Shown: positions 18,653 through 29,322, counted from the stretch's first letter. The stretch is 64,000 bases of DNA from Aliiroseovarius sp. F20344 (GCF_023016155.1 NZ_JALKBG010000006.1:1-64000); one strand, 5' to 3'. Translations and numbers: made by a program. The notes: generated by a model not told the origin, from the sequence alone.

Positions 18653-19999
18653 ATGGTCGAGAAATTATTCGGAACCGATGGGGTTCGCGGGCTGGCAAAT
18701 TCGTGGCCCATGACCGCCGAGATGGCTTTGAAGCTGGGTGCTGCCGCAGGTCGTCACTTCCGCCGTGATCATTCGAACGGACACCGTGTGGTGATTGGGA
18801 AAGACACGCGTTTGTCCGGTTACATGCTGGAAAATGCGCTGACGGCTGGCCTGACTTCAACCGGTATGAACGTATTGCTTTTGGGGCCGGTGCCAACCCC
18901 TGCGGTTGGTCGGATGACGCTTTCTATGCGGGCTGATCTGGGGATCATGATTTCGGCTTCGCACAATCCGTTCCATGACAATGGCATCAAGTTTTTTGGC
19001 CCGGATGGTTTCAAGCTGTCAGATGAGGACGAGGCCGAGATTGAGCGCATGGTGCATGAAGGCGTCGATCCGGTGCAGCCTCAGAATATTGGTCGCGCCA
19101 AACGGATTGAAGAGGCCAGGCAGCGGTACACAGAATACCTGAAGACCACCTTCCCGAAGAACAAGCGCCTGAGCGGGATCAAGGTTGTGATCGACTGTGC
19201 CAATGGCGCAGCCTATCGCGCAGCGCCTGACGCCTTGTGGGAACTCGGTGCTGACATCATTCCGGTGGGTGTTTCACCGGATGGGACGAACATTAACAAG
19301 GGCTGTGGGTCGACCGACACGGCTCTAGCCGCGCGCACCGTGGTTGAGACCGGGGCCGATCTTGGCATCTGCCTGGATGGTGACGCTGATCGCATCATGA
19401 TCATCGATGAAAAAGGGCAGGTGGCTGATGGCGACCAAATCATGGCGCTGTTTGCCTCGCACTGGGCGTCAGAAGATCGTCTGAAGGGCGGCAAATTGGT
19501 CGCTACCGTGATGTCGAACTTGGGACTAGAGCGTCACATGGCCGGGCAGGGGCTGGAGCTTCTGCGCACCAAGGTTGGCGATCGTCACGTTGTCGAGGCA
19601 ATGCGCGCTGGCGGATATAATCTGGGCGGCGAGCAGTCCGGCCACATTGTGATGAGCGACTACGCCACCACGGGTGATGGCCTACTTGCGGGGCTTCAGT
19701 TTTTGGCCTGCATGGTGGAAACAGGAAAACCCGCGTCAGAGCTGTGCCAAGTCTTTGAAACCGTGCCGCAACTCCTCAAAAACGTGCGGTATACGCTGGG
19801 GCAAACGCCGCTGGAAACAGACCGTGTTAAGGCTGTGATCGCGGATGCCGAAGTCAAGCTGAATGGCAAAGGTCGTTTGTTGATCCGCAAATCCGGCACC
19901 GAACCCCTAATCCGGGTGATGGCGGAATGCGAAGATGACGCGCTGCTTACAAATGTCGTGGATGGAATTGTTGCCGAGGTTGAAGCCGCGACAGCTTAA
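18653..19999 (+). CDS. glmM: Phosphoglucosamine mutase
   Basis: Converts glucosamine-6-phosphate to glucosamine-1-phosphate on the way to UDP-GlcNAc for peptidoglycan and lipopolysaccharide. 448 residues, normal length. Visible motifs: LFGTDGVRG near the N-terminus, the phosphoserine loop [20 protein letters not shown] at about residue 100, the Mg-binding DGDADR, the sugar-binding GGEQSGH, and the C-terminal phosphate-binding [12 protein letters not shown]. It has AAGAGGTAGGC before the ATG. Last gene of folB-folP-glmM. Its TAA shares bases with the stop of the convergent EamA gene. Confidence 0.97.
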   Translation: MVEKLFGTDGVRGLANSWPMTAEMALKLGAAAGRHFRRDHSNGHRVVIGKDTRLSGYMLENALTAGLTSTGMNVLLLGPVPTPAVGRMTLSMRADLGIMISASHNPFHDNGIKFFGPDGFKLSDEDEAEIERMVHEGVDPVQPQNIGRAKRIEEARQRYTEYLKTTFPKNKRLSGIKVVIDCANGAAYRAAPDALWELGADIIPVGVSPDGTNINKGCGSTDTALAARTVVETGADLGICLDGDADRIMIIDEKGQVADGDQIMALFASHWASEDRLKGGKLVATVMSNLGLERHMAGQGLELLRTKVGDRHVVEAMRAGGYNLGGEQSGHIVMSDYATTGDGLLAGLQFLACMVETGKPASELCQVFETVPQLLKNVRYTLGQTPLETDRVKAVIADAEVKLNGKGRLLIRKSGTEPLIRVMAECEDDALLTNVVDGIVAEVEAATA

Positions 20000-20898
20000 C
20001 GACCGATCAGCATCTTGCGCAAACTGAACCATTGGCTGATGGCCAATCCGGTCATGATCAGCGCAAGCGCTGCGAAGAACCGCAGCGGCAGTGTCTCGGA
20101 CAAGATCCACGCGCCGAACACCATCGACCATGCGGGCACTTGGTAATTCACCAGCGTCATGAAGACCGAACCGGCGCTGCGGATGATCGCCACCCGCAGC
20201 AGAGTGGCCAACGCTGTGGGGAGCAGCCCCAATGCGACGATGGCCAAGCCGGATCTGGTGCCTTCCCAAGCGGGCCAGCCTTCGGTGGCAATCATGATTG
20301 GCAGCAGGATGGCGGACCCAACCACAAGCGTCAGTGTGGCCAAGACAACCGGATCGATGGGCGGGCAACGTCGGGTCAGGATCGACGCGACAGAATAGCA
20401 GAACGCCGCGCCAATGCAGGCCAACTGAGCCAATGGTTCAGCGCCTTGCCCCAATTGTGCAAGGCCCGGCCCGATCAAAACCAAAGCGCCGCTAAATCCA
20501 AGTGTCACCCCGATGAATTTACGCGCGTTTAGCGGCTCGTCCGAGAAGAAATGGGCCAGAGGCAACACCATCAAAGGGATGGCCGCCATCGTTAGGCCGG
20601 CAAAGGCCGATGGCACGTATTGCTGCCCCCAGCTTAATAACAAGAACGGCAAGGCAGTCGAGAGTATCCCGATGATCGCGATCGACCACCAAAGGGCCGC
20701 ACTGAATCCCGGCATCTTTTTTCCCGTCGCGCACATCAGCACCCAAAGCGCCAATGCGCCCAGCGTGGTGCGGGCGGTGGCAACGGTGACGGGGCCATAG
20801 CCCTCAAGAGCGATGGCGACGACCATGAAAGTGCCGCCCCAAATCAGGCCAAGTGTCACGACGCCCGCCCAGTCGCGGGATGTGGGGTTGTCTGTCAT
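19996..20898 (-). CDS. EamA/DMT-family transporter
   Basis: 300-residue, ten-helix membrane protein. The two EamA repeats are visible: [39 protein letters not shown] at the start and [39 protein letters not shown] in the second half, ending with a short basic tail. Probably a small-metabolite exporter; the substrate is unknown. The ATG at 20898 is preferred over a TTG four codons upstream (20910). It converges on glmM with a 4-base overlap (TTAA serves both stop codons). It lies downstream of ilvC on the same strand, separated by a terminator. Confidence 0.85.
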   Translation of the reverse strand: MTDNPTSRDWAGVVTLGLIWGGTFMVVAIALEGYGPVTVATARTTLGALALWVLMCATGKKMPGFSAALWWSIAIIGILSTALPFLLLSWGQQYVPSAFAGLTMAAIPLMVLPLAHFFSDEPLNARKFIGVTLGFSGALVLIGPGLAQLGQGAEPLAQLACIGAAFCYSVASILTRRCPPIDPVVLATLTLVVGSAILLPIMIATEGWPAWEGTRSGLAIVALGLLPTALATLLRVAIIRSAGSVFMTLVNYQVPAWSMVFGAWILSETLPLRFFAALALIMTGLAISQWFSLRKMLIGR

Positions 20899-20912
20899 TG
20901 GTGCTCTCAACG

Positions 20913-20940
20913 AAAAGGGGCGCCCGCAATCGGACGCCCC
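20913..20940 (-). terminator. Terminator after ilvC
   Basis: On the minus strand GGGGCG and CGCCCC form a stem around a 12-base loop, followed directly by TTTT. It lies about 50 bases after the ilvC stop and just before the start of the EamA gene. Confidence 0.75.
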
Positions 20941-20987
20941 ACTTGACCTGTCTGCGCGGTGGAAATCAACCCGCCGCGTTTCGGGTC

Positions 20988-22040
<1,053 letters not shown>

Positions 22041-22149
22041 TCAACACGCATCATAGGCAGCCGGTGTGTGCTTTCGAGTGGGAAATGAATGAAAACCCGC
22101 GCTAAGATGAAGGTTTTTATTCTCCAGAAGTCGTGATAGTGACAAATTC

Positions 22150-22605
22150 ATGCTTGATGATCTTGATAGACGCATACTCAGACAGATGCAGGCCGATCCT
22201 ACAATGGCGGGTGCGGATTTGGCGGATCGTGTGGGGTTGTCCGTTGCCCGCCTGACGCGGCGCGTTGATCGGCTGCGTGATCAAGATATTCTGCGCGGAC
22301 CCCGCACGGTGATCAATTGGCGTGCTATGGGATATGAGGTTGAGGTGAGCTTGCGGGTGACGCTTGATAAAACCCAACCCCGTGCCTTTGACGACTTTAT
22401 CGAAGCAGCTCGCGCCATTCCTGAGGTGATCGAAATCCAAACCTTTGTCGGACGTGTTGACGTGCGTCTTTCGGTCATTGCGCGCGACATGGCCCATTAT
22501 CAGGCGATCTATCGCGATCAAATCCTATCTCTGCCGCATATCGCAGACATTGAAGCCTTGATGCACGTGGCGCGGATCAAATCTGATGAAAGCCTGCCGC
22601 TATGA
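22150..22605 (+). CDS. Lrp/AsnC-family regulator (first of an overlapping pair)
   Basis: 151 residues. N-terminal winged HTH: LDDLDRRILRQMQADPTMAGADLADRVGLSVARLTRRVDRLRDQDIL. C-terminal RAM-type ligand-binding domain: VEVSLRVTLDKTQPRAFDDFIEAARAIPEVIEIQTFVGRVDVRL. These proteins form octamers that sense amino acids. Its stop overlaps the start of the second regulator (ATGA), so the two are translated together and may form hetero-oligomers. Divergent from ilvC, with an AT-rich 139-bp gap; regulation of ilvC or of the downstream aminotransferase is plausible but unproven. Confidence 0.92.
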   Translation: MLDDLDRRILRQMQADPTMAGADLADRVGLSVARLTRRVDRLRDQDILRGPRTVINWRAMGYEVEVSLRVTLDKTQPRAFDDFIEAARAIPEVIEIQTFVGRVDVRLSVIARDMAHYQAIYRDQILSLPHIADIEALMHVARIKSDESLPL

Positions 22606-23057
22606 TCGATCTGGACGACACCGATTTCGCCTTGCTGCGATTGCTATCCGAAGATGCAACGTGGTCCGCTGGCGCGTTGGGGCGTGAAGTTGGGCTGAGC
22701 CAACCCGCCACGTGGCGCCGTATCAAACGCCTGACTGATCAAGGCGTGATCGTGGGGCGCCGACTTGATTTGGATCGCGAGGCATTGGGCTTCGGCGTGA
22801 CGGTATTTCTGGGCGTGAAACTTGCCACCAAAGGGCGGGTCAGTCTGGATGATTTCGAACGCGCTGTGTCGGCGATCCCCGAAGTGCAAACAGTCGAACA
22901 CGTGCTGGGGTTGTACGACTATCGCCTGCGTGTTGTGGCCCGCGACATCGCGGATTTCGAACGCGTGTTGCGCCGTCGGATCATGACCATGCCCGGCGTT
23001 GGAGATGTTGAAGCCAACGTGCTTTTGTCCGAAGAACGCCGCCCCGGGCCAATTTGA
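22602..23057 (+). CDS. Lrp/AsnC-family regulator (second of pair)
   Basis: 151 residues, the same architecture as the preceding gene: HTH LDDTDFALLRLLSEDATWSAGALGREVGLSQPATWRRIKRLTDQGVI, then the effector domain (GFGVTVFLGVKLATKGRVSLDDFERAVSAIPEVQTVEHVLGLYDYRLRV). The start overlaps the stop of the first regulator. The two proteins are clearly related but well diverged, so this is an old duplication, not a recent one. Sixty bases downstream begins the aminotransferase gene on the same strand. Confidence 0.92.
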   Translation: MIDLDDTDFALLRLLSEDATWSAGALGREVGLSQPATWRRIKRLTDQGVIVGRRLDLDREALGFGVTVFLGVKLATKGRVSLDDFERAVSAIPEVQTVEHVLGLYDYRLRVVARDIADFERVLRRRIMTMPGVGDVEANVLLSEERRPGPI

Positions 23058-23117
23058 CCTCTTCCCTACGCAGGGAATTTGGGCCACGTTATTTCGGCAC
23101 AACGAGGGAGACCAATA

Positions 23118-24245
23118 ATGTCCGCACTTCTGCCCGATATCGACCCAGATGGGATGCTTGAATTCTCGGTCGTATTCACAGACCGGTCCCTGAACCATAT
23201 GTCCACCACCTTTCAGAAGGTGATGAACGATATCTCAGCAACGTTGAAAGATGTTTATAACGCGGACGCTGTGGCCCTTGTTCCAGGCGGAGGTACCTAT
23301 GCGATGGAGGCAGTGGCCCGCCAATTTGCCACTGGCAAACGGGTCATGGTCATTCGCAACGGGTTCTTCTCCTTCCGTTGGAGCCAGATATTTGAGGTGG
23401 GGTCGATCCCATCCGCTGAAACCGTGATGAAAGCGCGCCGCGTGGGCAACGCACCGGATGCGCCGTTCGCTCCAGCGCCGATCGACGAGGTCGTTGCGAA
23501 AATCCGGGAAGAGAAGCCGGACGTTGTGTTTGCCCCGCATGTCGAAACCGCCTCGGGCATGATATTGCCCGATGATTACATCACAGCCGTGGCCGCGGCC
23601 GTGCACGGTGTGGGCGGGATCTTCGTTCTGGACTGCATTGCATCGGGCTGTGCGTGGGTCGACATGAAAGCAACCGGCGTGGACGTGTTGATCTCGGCCC
23701 CTCAAAAGGGATGGTCGGCGCAGCCCTCTGCTGGTCTGGTCATGATGAACGACAATGCGCGGGACATGGCGAAGGCCGCGACCTCGACCTCGTTCGCGGT
23801 GGATCTGGGCAAGTGGCTGTCGATCATGGAGGCCTATGAGGGCGGTGGGCATGCGTATCACGCGACGATGCCCACGGATGCTTTGCGGGCCTTCCGCGAT
23901 GCAACGCTGGAAACCAAAGATTACGGGTTTGAGAAACTGCGTGATGCGCAATGGGAGCAGGGCCGGCGCGTGCGCGCCCTATTGGCGCAAAACGGCATCA
24001 AGTCCGTTGCTGCCGAGGGGTTTGAAGCGCCCGGCGTGGTCGTATCCTATACCGCAGATCCCGACATTAAGGCCGGCAAGGCTTTCGCTGCCGAAGGGGT
24101 GCAGATTGCTGCTGGTGTGCCGCTTATGTGCGACGAGGGCGAGGACTATTCATCCTTCCGCCTTGGGCTGTTTGGGCTCGACAAGCTTTACGATGTTGAC
24201 GCCAGCGTCGCACGGTTGGAAGCTGTACTGTCCAAAGTGCTGTAG
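23118..24245 (+). CDS. Class V PLP-dependent aminotransferase
   Basis: 375 residues. The fold-type I, class V pattern is visible: ALVPGGGTYAMEAVARQF (phosphate and cofactor-ring binding), VFAPHVETASGMILP, VLDCIASGCAW, and the likely Schiff-base lysine in SAPQKGWSAQPSAGLVMM. The C-terminus carries a FRLGLFGLDKLYDVDASV segment typical of alanine-glyoxylate or serine-glyoxylate type enzymes. Substrate is unknown; the neighbouring Lrp/AsnC pair suggests an amino acid. The ATG at 23118 has GGGAG 10 bases upstream; a GTG-type extension from 23079 is not needed. Confidence 0.85.
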   Translation: MSALLPDIDPDGMLEFSVVFTDRSLNHMSTTFQKVMNDISATLKDVYNADAVALVPGGGTYAMEAVARQFATGKRVMVIRNGFFSFRWSQIFEVGSIPSAETVMKARRVGNAPDAPFAPAPIDEVVAKIREEKPDVVFAPHVETASGMILPDDYITAVAAAVHGVGGIFVLDCIASGCAWVDMKATGVDVLISAPQKGWSAQPSAGLVMMNDNARDMAKAATSTSFAVDLGKWLSIMEAYEGGGHAYHATMPTDALRAFRDATLETKDYGFEKLRDAQWEQGRRVRALLAQNGIKSVAAEGFEAPGVVVSYTADPDIKAGKAFAAEGVQIAAGVPLMCDEGEDYSSFRLGLFGLDKLYDVDASVARLEAVLSKVL

Positions 24246-24253
24246 GACTGATT

Positions 24254-24274
24254 GCGCGGGGGATGGCCCCGCGC
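24254..24274. terminator. GC hairpin between convergent genes
   Basis: A perfect 8-bp stem, GCGCGGGG-loop GATGG-CCCCGCGC, lies in the 45-bp space between the aminotransferase and the small membrane protein. There is no U-run, so it may be a transcript-end stabiliser serving both strands. Confidence 0.5.
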
Positions 24275-24290
24275 ATCCAGCTAAAGTGAT

Positions 24291-24491
24291 CTAGCCTTTA
24301 CCGCCTGCCATGGTGATCAGCAGCAGATAGATCACCGGAACGGTCGACAGGGCGACAAGTCCAATTCCGGCAACGCCTTTGATAAGGAAGCCCGCAACAA
24401 GGGCCGCCACGATCGCACCCATGATTGCAAAGGCAATTTTTTCCGCTCGCGCGTCTTTTGCTTTCTGTTCGGGGCTCAGTTCCGTCGCCAT
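24291..24491 (-). CDS. Small two-helix membrane protein
   Basis: 66 residues: a charged N-terminus (ATELSPEQKAKDARAEK), then two hydrophobic segments, IAFAIMGAIVAALVAGFLI and LVALSTVPVIYLLLITMAG, joined by a short loop. Both termini are predicted on the cytosolic side. The ATG at 24491 has GGAG 7 bases upstream, better than an upstream alternative codon at 24509. Function unknown; no family recognised. It lies downstream of the UbiH-type gene on the same strand, with about 95 bases between. Confidence 0.65.
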   Translation of the reverse strand: MATELSPEQKAKDARAEKIAFAIMGAIVAALVAGFLIKGVAGIGLVALSTVPVIYLLLITMAGGKG

Positions 24492-24587
24492 GTCATTTCT
24501 CCTGTTCACGTTGCAGGATGCGTATCCTTCATGTGTTCAAAGAACTGAATGCGACAAATCTGTCATGTGGCGGCGTGCCGCAGGGGG

Positions 24588-25787
24588 TCAGTTTGGGCCA
24601 AGACCTGCGCGCATCACACGTTTGCGCATTGGGGCCACGTCATGCACGGCTTTCAACCCCAACAGTCGCACCGTTTGCATCACGCCGTCGCCCGAGCGTG
24701 TGACCCGATTAAACAAATCAATCGCGCGTGCGCGTCGTGCGATATCGGTTGCCCGTGCGCTATCGTAGGCTTTCATCATGCTGGGATCGCCCAAGCTGTC
24801 CGGATTGGCCTCTGCCAGTTCCAGAAGGGCGATGACGTCATTCAGCGACGTGTTTAATCCTTGTGCGCCAATCGGCGGCAGGGCATGGGCGGCTTCGGCG
24901 ACGACAGCGACGCGGCCGGATACCAGTTGATCCGCTGTCTGCGTGATAATCGGCCAAATGGATCGGTTGCCTTGCAGCTGCATTCGGCCCAGCAAACCGG
25001 TTGAGCGTTGGAACATCACATCTTCAAATGCGTCAACGTCCATCTCCATCAGCTCAACCGCGCGCGGGCCTTTGTTCATCCAGACGATGGCCGAGGCAGG
25101 TTTTCCGTCCATGTCGGGCAGAGGTACAATAGTGAAGGGGCCGCCCTGATTGTAGATCTCGGTCGAGATGTTGTCGTGCGGAAGCTCATGCGTGACGGTG
25201 AATGCCAGCGATTTTTGACCGTATCGCGTCGTCGAAACAGTAATTTCAGCCGCTTCACGAAGGGGCGAGAATTTGCCATCCGCCGCAATCCCCATGCGAG
25301 CACGTACACGGTCGCCGTTGGTGAGTGTCACGATGATTTCATCGGTGCGCTGCACAATGGATCGAAAGCCGGTCCCGTAAAGGGGCGTGATCAAGGGCTG
25401 CTCTTGAAGGTAGGTCCAAATCTCGCGCCGAACGACCCAATTCATCAGGTTCCAGCCAAAGGGCTCGTCGCCCATATCATCCGAGCGGAAAATCCTCCGG
25501 TCGCGGATTTCAGGGGGCCAACCGGTGGTGTCGATGACTTCAAGTTGGTCTAGCGGTTTGGCATGAGATTTCAAATGGGGCCAAAGGCCAATGCGATCAA
25601 ACAATTGGCGGGCAGGCAGCAGAAACGCTGTAGATCTTAGATCTGATTTCTCGTCATCCGCTGTGGTGACGGGGACAAATGGATCGGCCATGACGACGCT
25701 GAACCCAGCGGCGGCAAAGGCTGCGGCCGTAACCTGACCCGCAATCCCACCACCCGAGATAAAGATGTCAGCGCGATGTTCAGTCAT
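24588..25787 (-). CDS. UbiH/UbiF/COQ6-family FAD-dependent hydroxylase
   Basis: 399-residue flavoprotein monooxygenase of the ubiquinone-biosynthesis family, which hydroxylates the quinone ring. N-terminal dinucleotide-binding motif DIFISGGGIAGQVTAAAFAAAGFSVV; the second FAD motif reads AEAAHALPPIGAQGLNTSLND near residue 280, where the usual GDAAH is AEAAH. Which ring position it hydroxylates cannot be decided here. The start ATG has AGGGGGAAAC upstream. It follows the HAD phosphatase gene by 15 bases on the same strand, so the two may be co-transcribed. Confidence 0.88.
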   Translation of the reverse strand: MTEHRADIFISGGGIAGQVTAAAFAAAGFSVVMADPFVPVTTADDEKSDLRSTAFLLPARQLFDRIGLWPHLKSHAKPLDQLEVIDTTGWPPEIRDRRIFRSDDMGDEPFGWNLMNWVVRREIWTYLQEQPLITPLYGTGFRSIVQRTDEIIVTLTNGDRVRARMGIAADGKFSPLREAAEITVSTTRYGQKSLAFTVTHELPHDNISTEIYNQGGPFTIVPLPDMDGKPASAIVWMNKGPRAVELMEMDVDAFEDVMFQRSTGLLGRMQLQGNRSIWPIITQTADQLVSGRVAVVAEAAHALPPIGAQGLNTSLNDVIALLELAEANPDSLGDPSMMKAYDSARATDIARRARAIDLFNRVTRSGDGVMQTVRLLGLKAVHDVAPMRKRVMRAGLGPN

Positions 25788-25802
25788 GTTTCCCCCTTGG
25801 GA

Positions 25803-26474
25803 TCAGCTTAGCTGGTCCGGGTTTTCAGACGTACCCAGACGGTTCAGAAACGCGGTCAGGTCGTCTGTGTGATGATGGATGTGTTCTGCAGGTTCAGGCT
25901 CTGGCGCGACATGCACGGTTTTCATACCAAGCGCATGCGGGACGGCCAGATTGCGCGGGTCGTCTTCGAACATTGCCGCGGCTTCGGTTTTCACTCCATC
26001 GCGGGCAAAAACGGCCTCGAATGCGGCGCGGTCGGGCTTGGGGTGAAACTCGGCGTGCTCGACCCCATAGACCGCGTCAAACAGACCAGACAGGCCACGT
26101 GCGGACAATACCTGCTCTGCATATGGCGCGGTGCCATTGGTGTACACAATCTTGCGCCCCGGCAAGTTTGAGATCTGGCTTGCCAGCGCAGGATCTGGTT
26201 CAAGCGCATCAAACGAAATGTCATGAACGTCGTGAAGATACGGGGCAGGGTCCACGTCATGTAAGCGCATAAGGCCAGCAAGCGTCGTGCCATGATCACG
26301 CCAGTATTCATTACGCAACCGATCCGCCTCGTCCCGGTCCACACCAAGCTCCTGCATAACCCAATTCGTCATGCGTACCTCAATCTGGTCAAACAGCCGA
26401 ACCCGAGGCGGATAGAGCGTGTTGTCCAGGTCAAAAACCCAGTGACTGACATGTGAAAACAGATCTGCAACCAT
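25803..26474 (-). CDS. HAD-family pyrimidine 5'-nucleotidase-like phosphatase
   Basis: 223 residues. HAD motif I is FDLDNTLYPP (with both aspartates), motif II is in RKIVYTNGTAPYA, a lysine sits in FHPKPDRAAF (motif III), and motif IV is MFEDDPRNLAVP. The FDLDNTLYP start and the all-helical cap place it with the pyrimidine 5'-nucleotidase (SDT1/YjjG-like) subfamily, which dephosphorylates nucleoside monophosphates. The C-terminus has a short His cluster (EHIHHHTDD). The ATG gives MVADLFSH. Probably co-transcribed with the UbiH-type gene. Confidence 0.85.
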   Translation of the reverse strand: MVADLFSHVSHWVFDLDNTLYPPRVRLFDQIEVRMTNWVMQELGVDRDEADRLRNEYWRDHGTTLAGLMRLHDVDPAPYLHDVHDISFDALEPDPALASQISNLPGRKIVYTNGTAPYAEQVLSARGLSGLFDAVYGVEHAEFHPKPDRAAFEAVFARDGVKTEAAAMFEDDPRNLAVPHALGMKTVHVAPEPEPAEHIHHHTDDLTAFLNRLGTSENPDQLS

Positions 26475-26621
26475 GTTCGGACGCTAACCTGACGGGCCAG
26501 CGGGCGAAAGGTCTGAAATGCGAAAATCAGGCACTGCGACGACGCGACACGCGGTTGGTGTTTGCCATGCTCTTGGTGTCGTGCTTATCTGTGCGGATCG
26601 ACATGGGCCGGGAAGGACAGA

Positions 26622-27269
26622 ATGGTGGCTGAAGGAAAACAAGGACAGCGCGACGCGTATGAAATGATCCTTGAGGCAATTGACACAGGGACCTACAAAC
26701 CCGGCGATCGTTTGGTCGAAAACGAATTGGCCGAGCGTTTTGGAGTTTCGCGCACCCCGATCCGTGAAGCGCTTCAACGGCTGGAAACCCAATCCCTTCT
26801 GACGCGGGATGGGCGCAGCCTGATCGTCGCCTCGCTGGATCACAATCAATTGGCCGAGCTTTACGTTGTCCGCTCTGAATTGGAAGGTCTGGCTGCATCT
26901 CTGGCGGCCCAGCATGCCGCGCCGGAGGAAATCCGGGTACTGCGCGAAATGGTGGAAGAAGACCGGCAGCTACTGGACAATCCGTCCGCCTTGGCACGTG
27001 CAAATCGTCGGTTTCACAAGCAGCTGCATCTGGCCTCGCACAATCGCTATCTGGTGCAACAATTGGATCTTGTGCATCGCTCCATGGCGCTGTTGGCGAC
27101 GACCTCATTGGCTGCCGAAGGGCGTAGTGAAGATGCGATTGCCGAACATGACGCCATCGTCACAGCAATTGAGGCGCGGGATCAGGACGCTGCGCGCAAT
27201 GCCTTGCGAAGCCATATCTCGTTGGCGTTTGAAACACGTATCAAACTGGATTCGGCTCTAACGGATTGA
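26622..27269 (+). CDS. GntR-family regulator (FadR/FCD type)
   Basis: 215 residues. N-terminal winged HTH: YEMILEAIDTGTYKPGDRLVENELAERFGVSRTPIREALQRLETQSLL. C-terminal FCD effector domain, all helical, with the metal-binding histidines plausibly in NRRFHKQLH, SHNRYL and AEHDAIVTAIEARD. These repressors usually sense carboxylic acids. The ATG at 26622 has GGGAAGGA 7 bases upstream. Its 3' end overlaps the convergent glycosyltransferase gene by 29 bases. The regulated target is not evident from the immediate neighbours. Confidence 0.9.
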   Translation: MVAEGKQGQRDAYEMILEAIDTGTYKPGDRLVENELAERFGVSRTPIREALQRLETQSLLTRDGRSLIVASLDHNQLAELYVVRSELEGLAASLAAQHAAPEEIRVLREMVEEDRQLLDNPSALARANRRFHKQLHLASHNRYLVQQLDLVHRSMALLATTSLAAEGRSEDAIAEHDAIVTAIEARDQDAARNALRSHISLAFETRIKLDSALTD

Positions 27270-29247
27270 TGTCCGACGTGGCAGGTTGTGCCGCAGGATC
27301 GTGATCGAATTTACCGTGCTGGGTCTTATCCCAGTAAAACGGTTTCGTCATGATTTCCAGAAACCCTTTCATCGCCGCCAGAGATGCCAGTGGATAGTAG
27401 AAATGCAGCGTGGGAACCCAAAAGCGCAACCAGCGGTGTTTGGGAGTGCTGACCGCTTGCACCCCGACAGTGATGGTCAAAAGCTCAGCCGCCATGAAGA
27501 CCGTGCCAAGGACCAACAGAAGGTTATTCGGGGCTACCCCACGTAAGGGATGAGGCAGTCCCAGCGGGAATGCCCAGAACGTCCAAAGGATCGGTGCAAG
27601 CAGGAATTGCGACAACGCGCCCAAGAATAAAATCTGAAACCCCGCAAATTTCCACCAGCCCAATTCTTTACGAAGCTGTCGCGGGTTTCGCATATGCACG
27701 CCATAGGTCATGGCGTAGCCCTTGATCCAGCGCGACCGCTGTTTGATCCATGGCCAGACGCGGCAGTTTGCTTCTTCCTCGGTCACGGTGTCGATCAATT
27801 CGGTTCTGTATCCCCGGCGTGCCAGCCGAATGCCCAGATCCGCATCTTCGGTCACGTTATGGGCGTCCCAGCCGCCCAGTTCCTCAAGCGCTGCACGGCG
27901 GAAGAACAACGTTGTGCCCCCTAGGGGGATGGCAAACCCCATGCGTTCGACCCCGGGAAGGATCGATCCCCACCACGTTGCGTATTCGACAGTGAAGCAG
28001 CGACTTAGCCAGTTGGTGCGGGCGTTGTAGAAATCCAGCTTTCCTTGCAAACACGCGACATCCGGGCCGCGTTCTGAAAAGCGCCGCACAATCTTGTGGA
28101 TCTGATCTGGGTCGGGGGCGTCTTCGGCATCATAAACGCCAATGATCGACCCTTTGCAGAAATCCAGCGCGAAGTTCATGGCGCGTGGCTTGGTTTTTAC
28201 CACTCCGCGCGGAACAACTATTTGCCGCATCCAGCGTGGAAGGTCGGACTGTGCTAAAGTGTGTTGGGTTAAGCTGTCATCTTCTTCAACCACAAGGCAG
28301 ATATCCAAAAGCTCGCGCGGATAGGAGAGGCGTTCCAGCCGTTTGACCAAGCGGCCAGCGATCTCGCGTTCTTTGTAAAGGGGTACAAGGATCGAGACGG
28401 TTGGAAGCTTCAGGAACCCTTGTGGGGATCGAGCAGATACGAATTCGGTTTGTTCTCTTTGGCGGCCGCGGAAGAATTGCCAAGCCGCGATGGCTTTTAG
28501 GGATGAATTCAGAATCAGTGTCACAACGGCCCAACCAACAAGAACGGCAAAGCCTGCATAGCTTGAGACGACGAAAACCGCACTGATTAACAGAACCAAA
28601 GCCAAGCTGAACCGCATCACCGCAGTTTGGCTCCACGTTCGGCAGCTTTCAGAGGCTGCGACCCGACTTTCGGCGCGTTGCGCAAGGCTGCGGTGGCGCA
28701 GATCTACAAGCGTTTTTTGGATGTCTTCTTCCGGAGCGATGGCCAGGTAACACTTCCCCCAAGTTGCGGGGAAATGTTTGGAAAGCTCCGTGAACTGGTC
28801 AGGGCGCGAACAGATCACAATTGTCGCCGCACCCGCCCGTTTCCATGGAACGATGCCATTGCGGATGCAGAACTCTGCCCCGATCTGATCAATTAGGCGC
28901 ACATCGGGCCTTTGCGACGTAAGGTCAGCAATGTCACATCCATATTGGTGCGCCAGCCCAGCATATAGATCGGCTTTGCGCACCCAGCCATTGGCCAGCA
29001 GAATATCCCCGAACCGCGCATCTTCGCGCGCCATTAGGGCGACGGCCATGGCCAAATGCTCGGGCGACAGCGCACCCATTTCCACCAACACCTGCCCCAA
29101 AGGCTTTCGGGTGTTGGCATTGGGGCGGTCAAAGCTGCGGGACGCCGCGCGGACGGCGGTGGTTCCGAAGGCGATGGCTTTGTTGGTTCCTGCCTGAACC
29201 GAAAGCGCATCATTGGGTTGGACGATACGAAGATCTGGGGATGGCAT
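27241..29247 (-). CDS. Membrane GT2 glycosyltransferase with N-terminal MshEN-like domain
   Basis: 668 residues. Residues about 45-175 look like an MshEN/GspE N-terminal domain with two tandem motifs, PLGQVLVEMGALSPEHL and RFGDILLANGWVRKADL, the pattern that binds cyclic di-GMP in MshE-type proteins. Two membrane helices follow (about 210-255). The GT2 catalytic domain (about 275-500) shows VSILVPLYKEREIAGRLV, YDAEDAPDP (DxD), TEDADLGIRLARRG (acid base) and the processive-type QRSRW motif. Four or so C-terminal helices complete it. It probably makes an exported polysaccharide, perhaps under c-di-GMP control. The gene stands alone, converging on the GntR gene with a 29-base overlap. Confidence 0.87.
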   Translation of the reverse strand: MPSPDLRIVQPNDALSVQAGTNKAIAFGTTAVRAASRSFDRPNANTRKPLGQVLVEMGALSPEHLAMAVALMAREDARFGDILLANGWVRKADLYAGLAHQYGCDIADLTSQRPDVRLIDQIGAEFCIRNGIVPWKRAGAATIVICSRPDQFTELSKHFPATWGKCYLAIAPEEDIQKTLVDLRHRSLAQRAESRVAASESCRTWSQTAVMRFSLALVLLISAVFVVSSYAGFAVLVGWAVVTLILNSSLKAIAAWQFFRGRQREQTEFVSARSPQGFLKLPTVSILVPLYKEREIAGRLVKRLERLSYPRELLDICLVVEEDDSLTQHTLAQSDLPRWMRQIVVPRGVVKTKPRAMNFALDFCKGSIIGVYDAEDAPDPDQIHKIVRRFSERGPDVACLQGKLDFYNARTNWLSRCFTVEYATWWGSILPGVERMGFAIPLGGTTLFFRRAALEELGGWDAHNVTEDADLGIRLARRGYRTELIDTVTEEEANCRVWPWIKQRSRWIKGYAMTYGVHMRNPRQLRKELGWWKFAGFQILFLGALSQFLLAPILWTFWAFPLGLPHPLRGVAPNNLLLVLGTVFMAAELLTITVGVQAVSTPKHRWLRFWVPTLHFYYPLASLAAMKGFLEIMTKPFYWDKTQHGKFDHDPAAQPATSDINPLEPNPV

Positions 29248-29298
29248 TTTATGCTCGTTGGACTGTCAGACCAGACGAGCATGATGGTTAAATGGTTA

Positions 29299-29322
29299 AT
29301 GGCGGGTTAACCAACCCGCCAT
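29299..29322. terminator. Perfect hairpin between carA and the glycosyltransferase gene
   Basis: ATGGCGGGTT and AACCCGCCAT form a 10-bp stem with an AACC loop. It lies about 50 bases downstream of the carA stop on the minus strand and upstream of the glycosyltransferase start. No T-run follows, so it may be a weak terminator or a site for a regulator. Confidence 0.45.
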
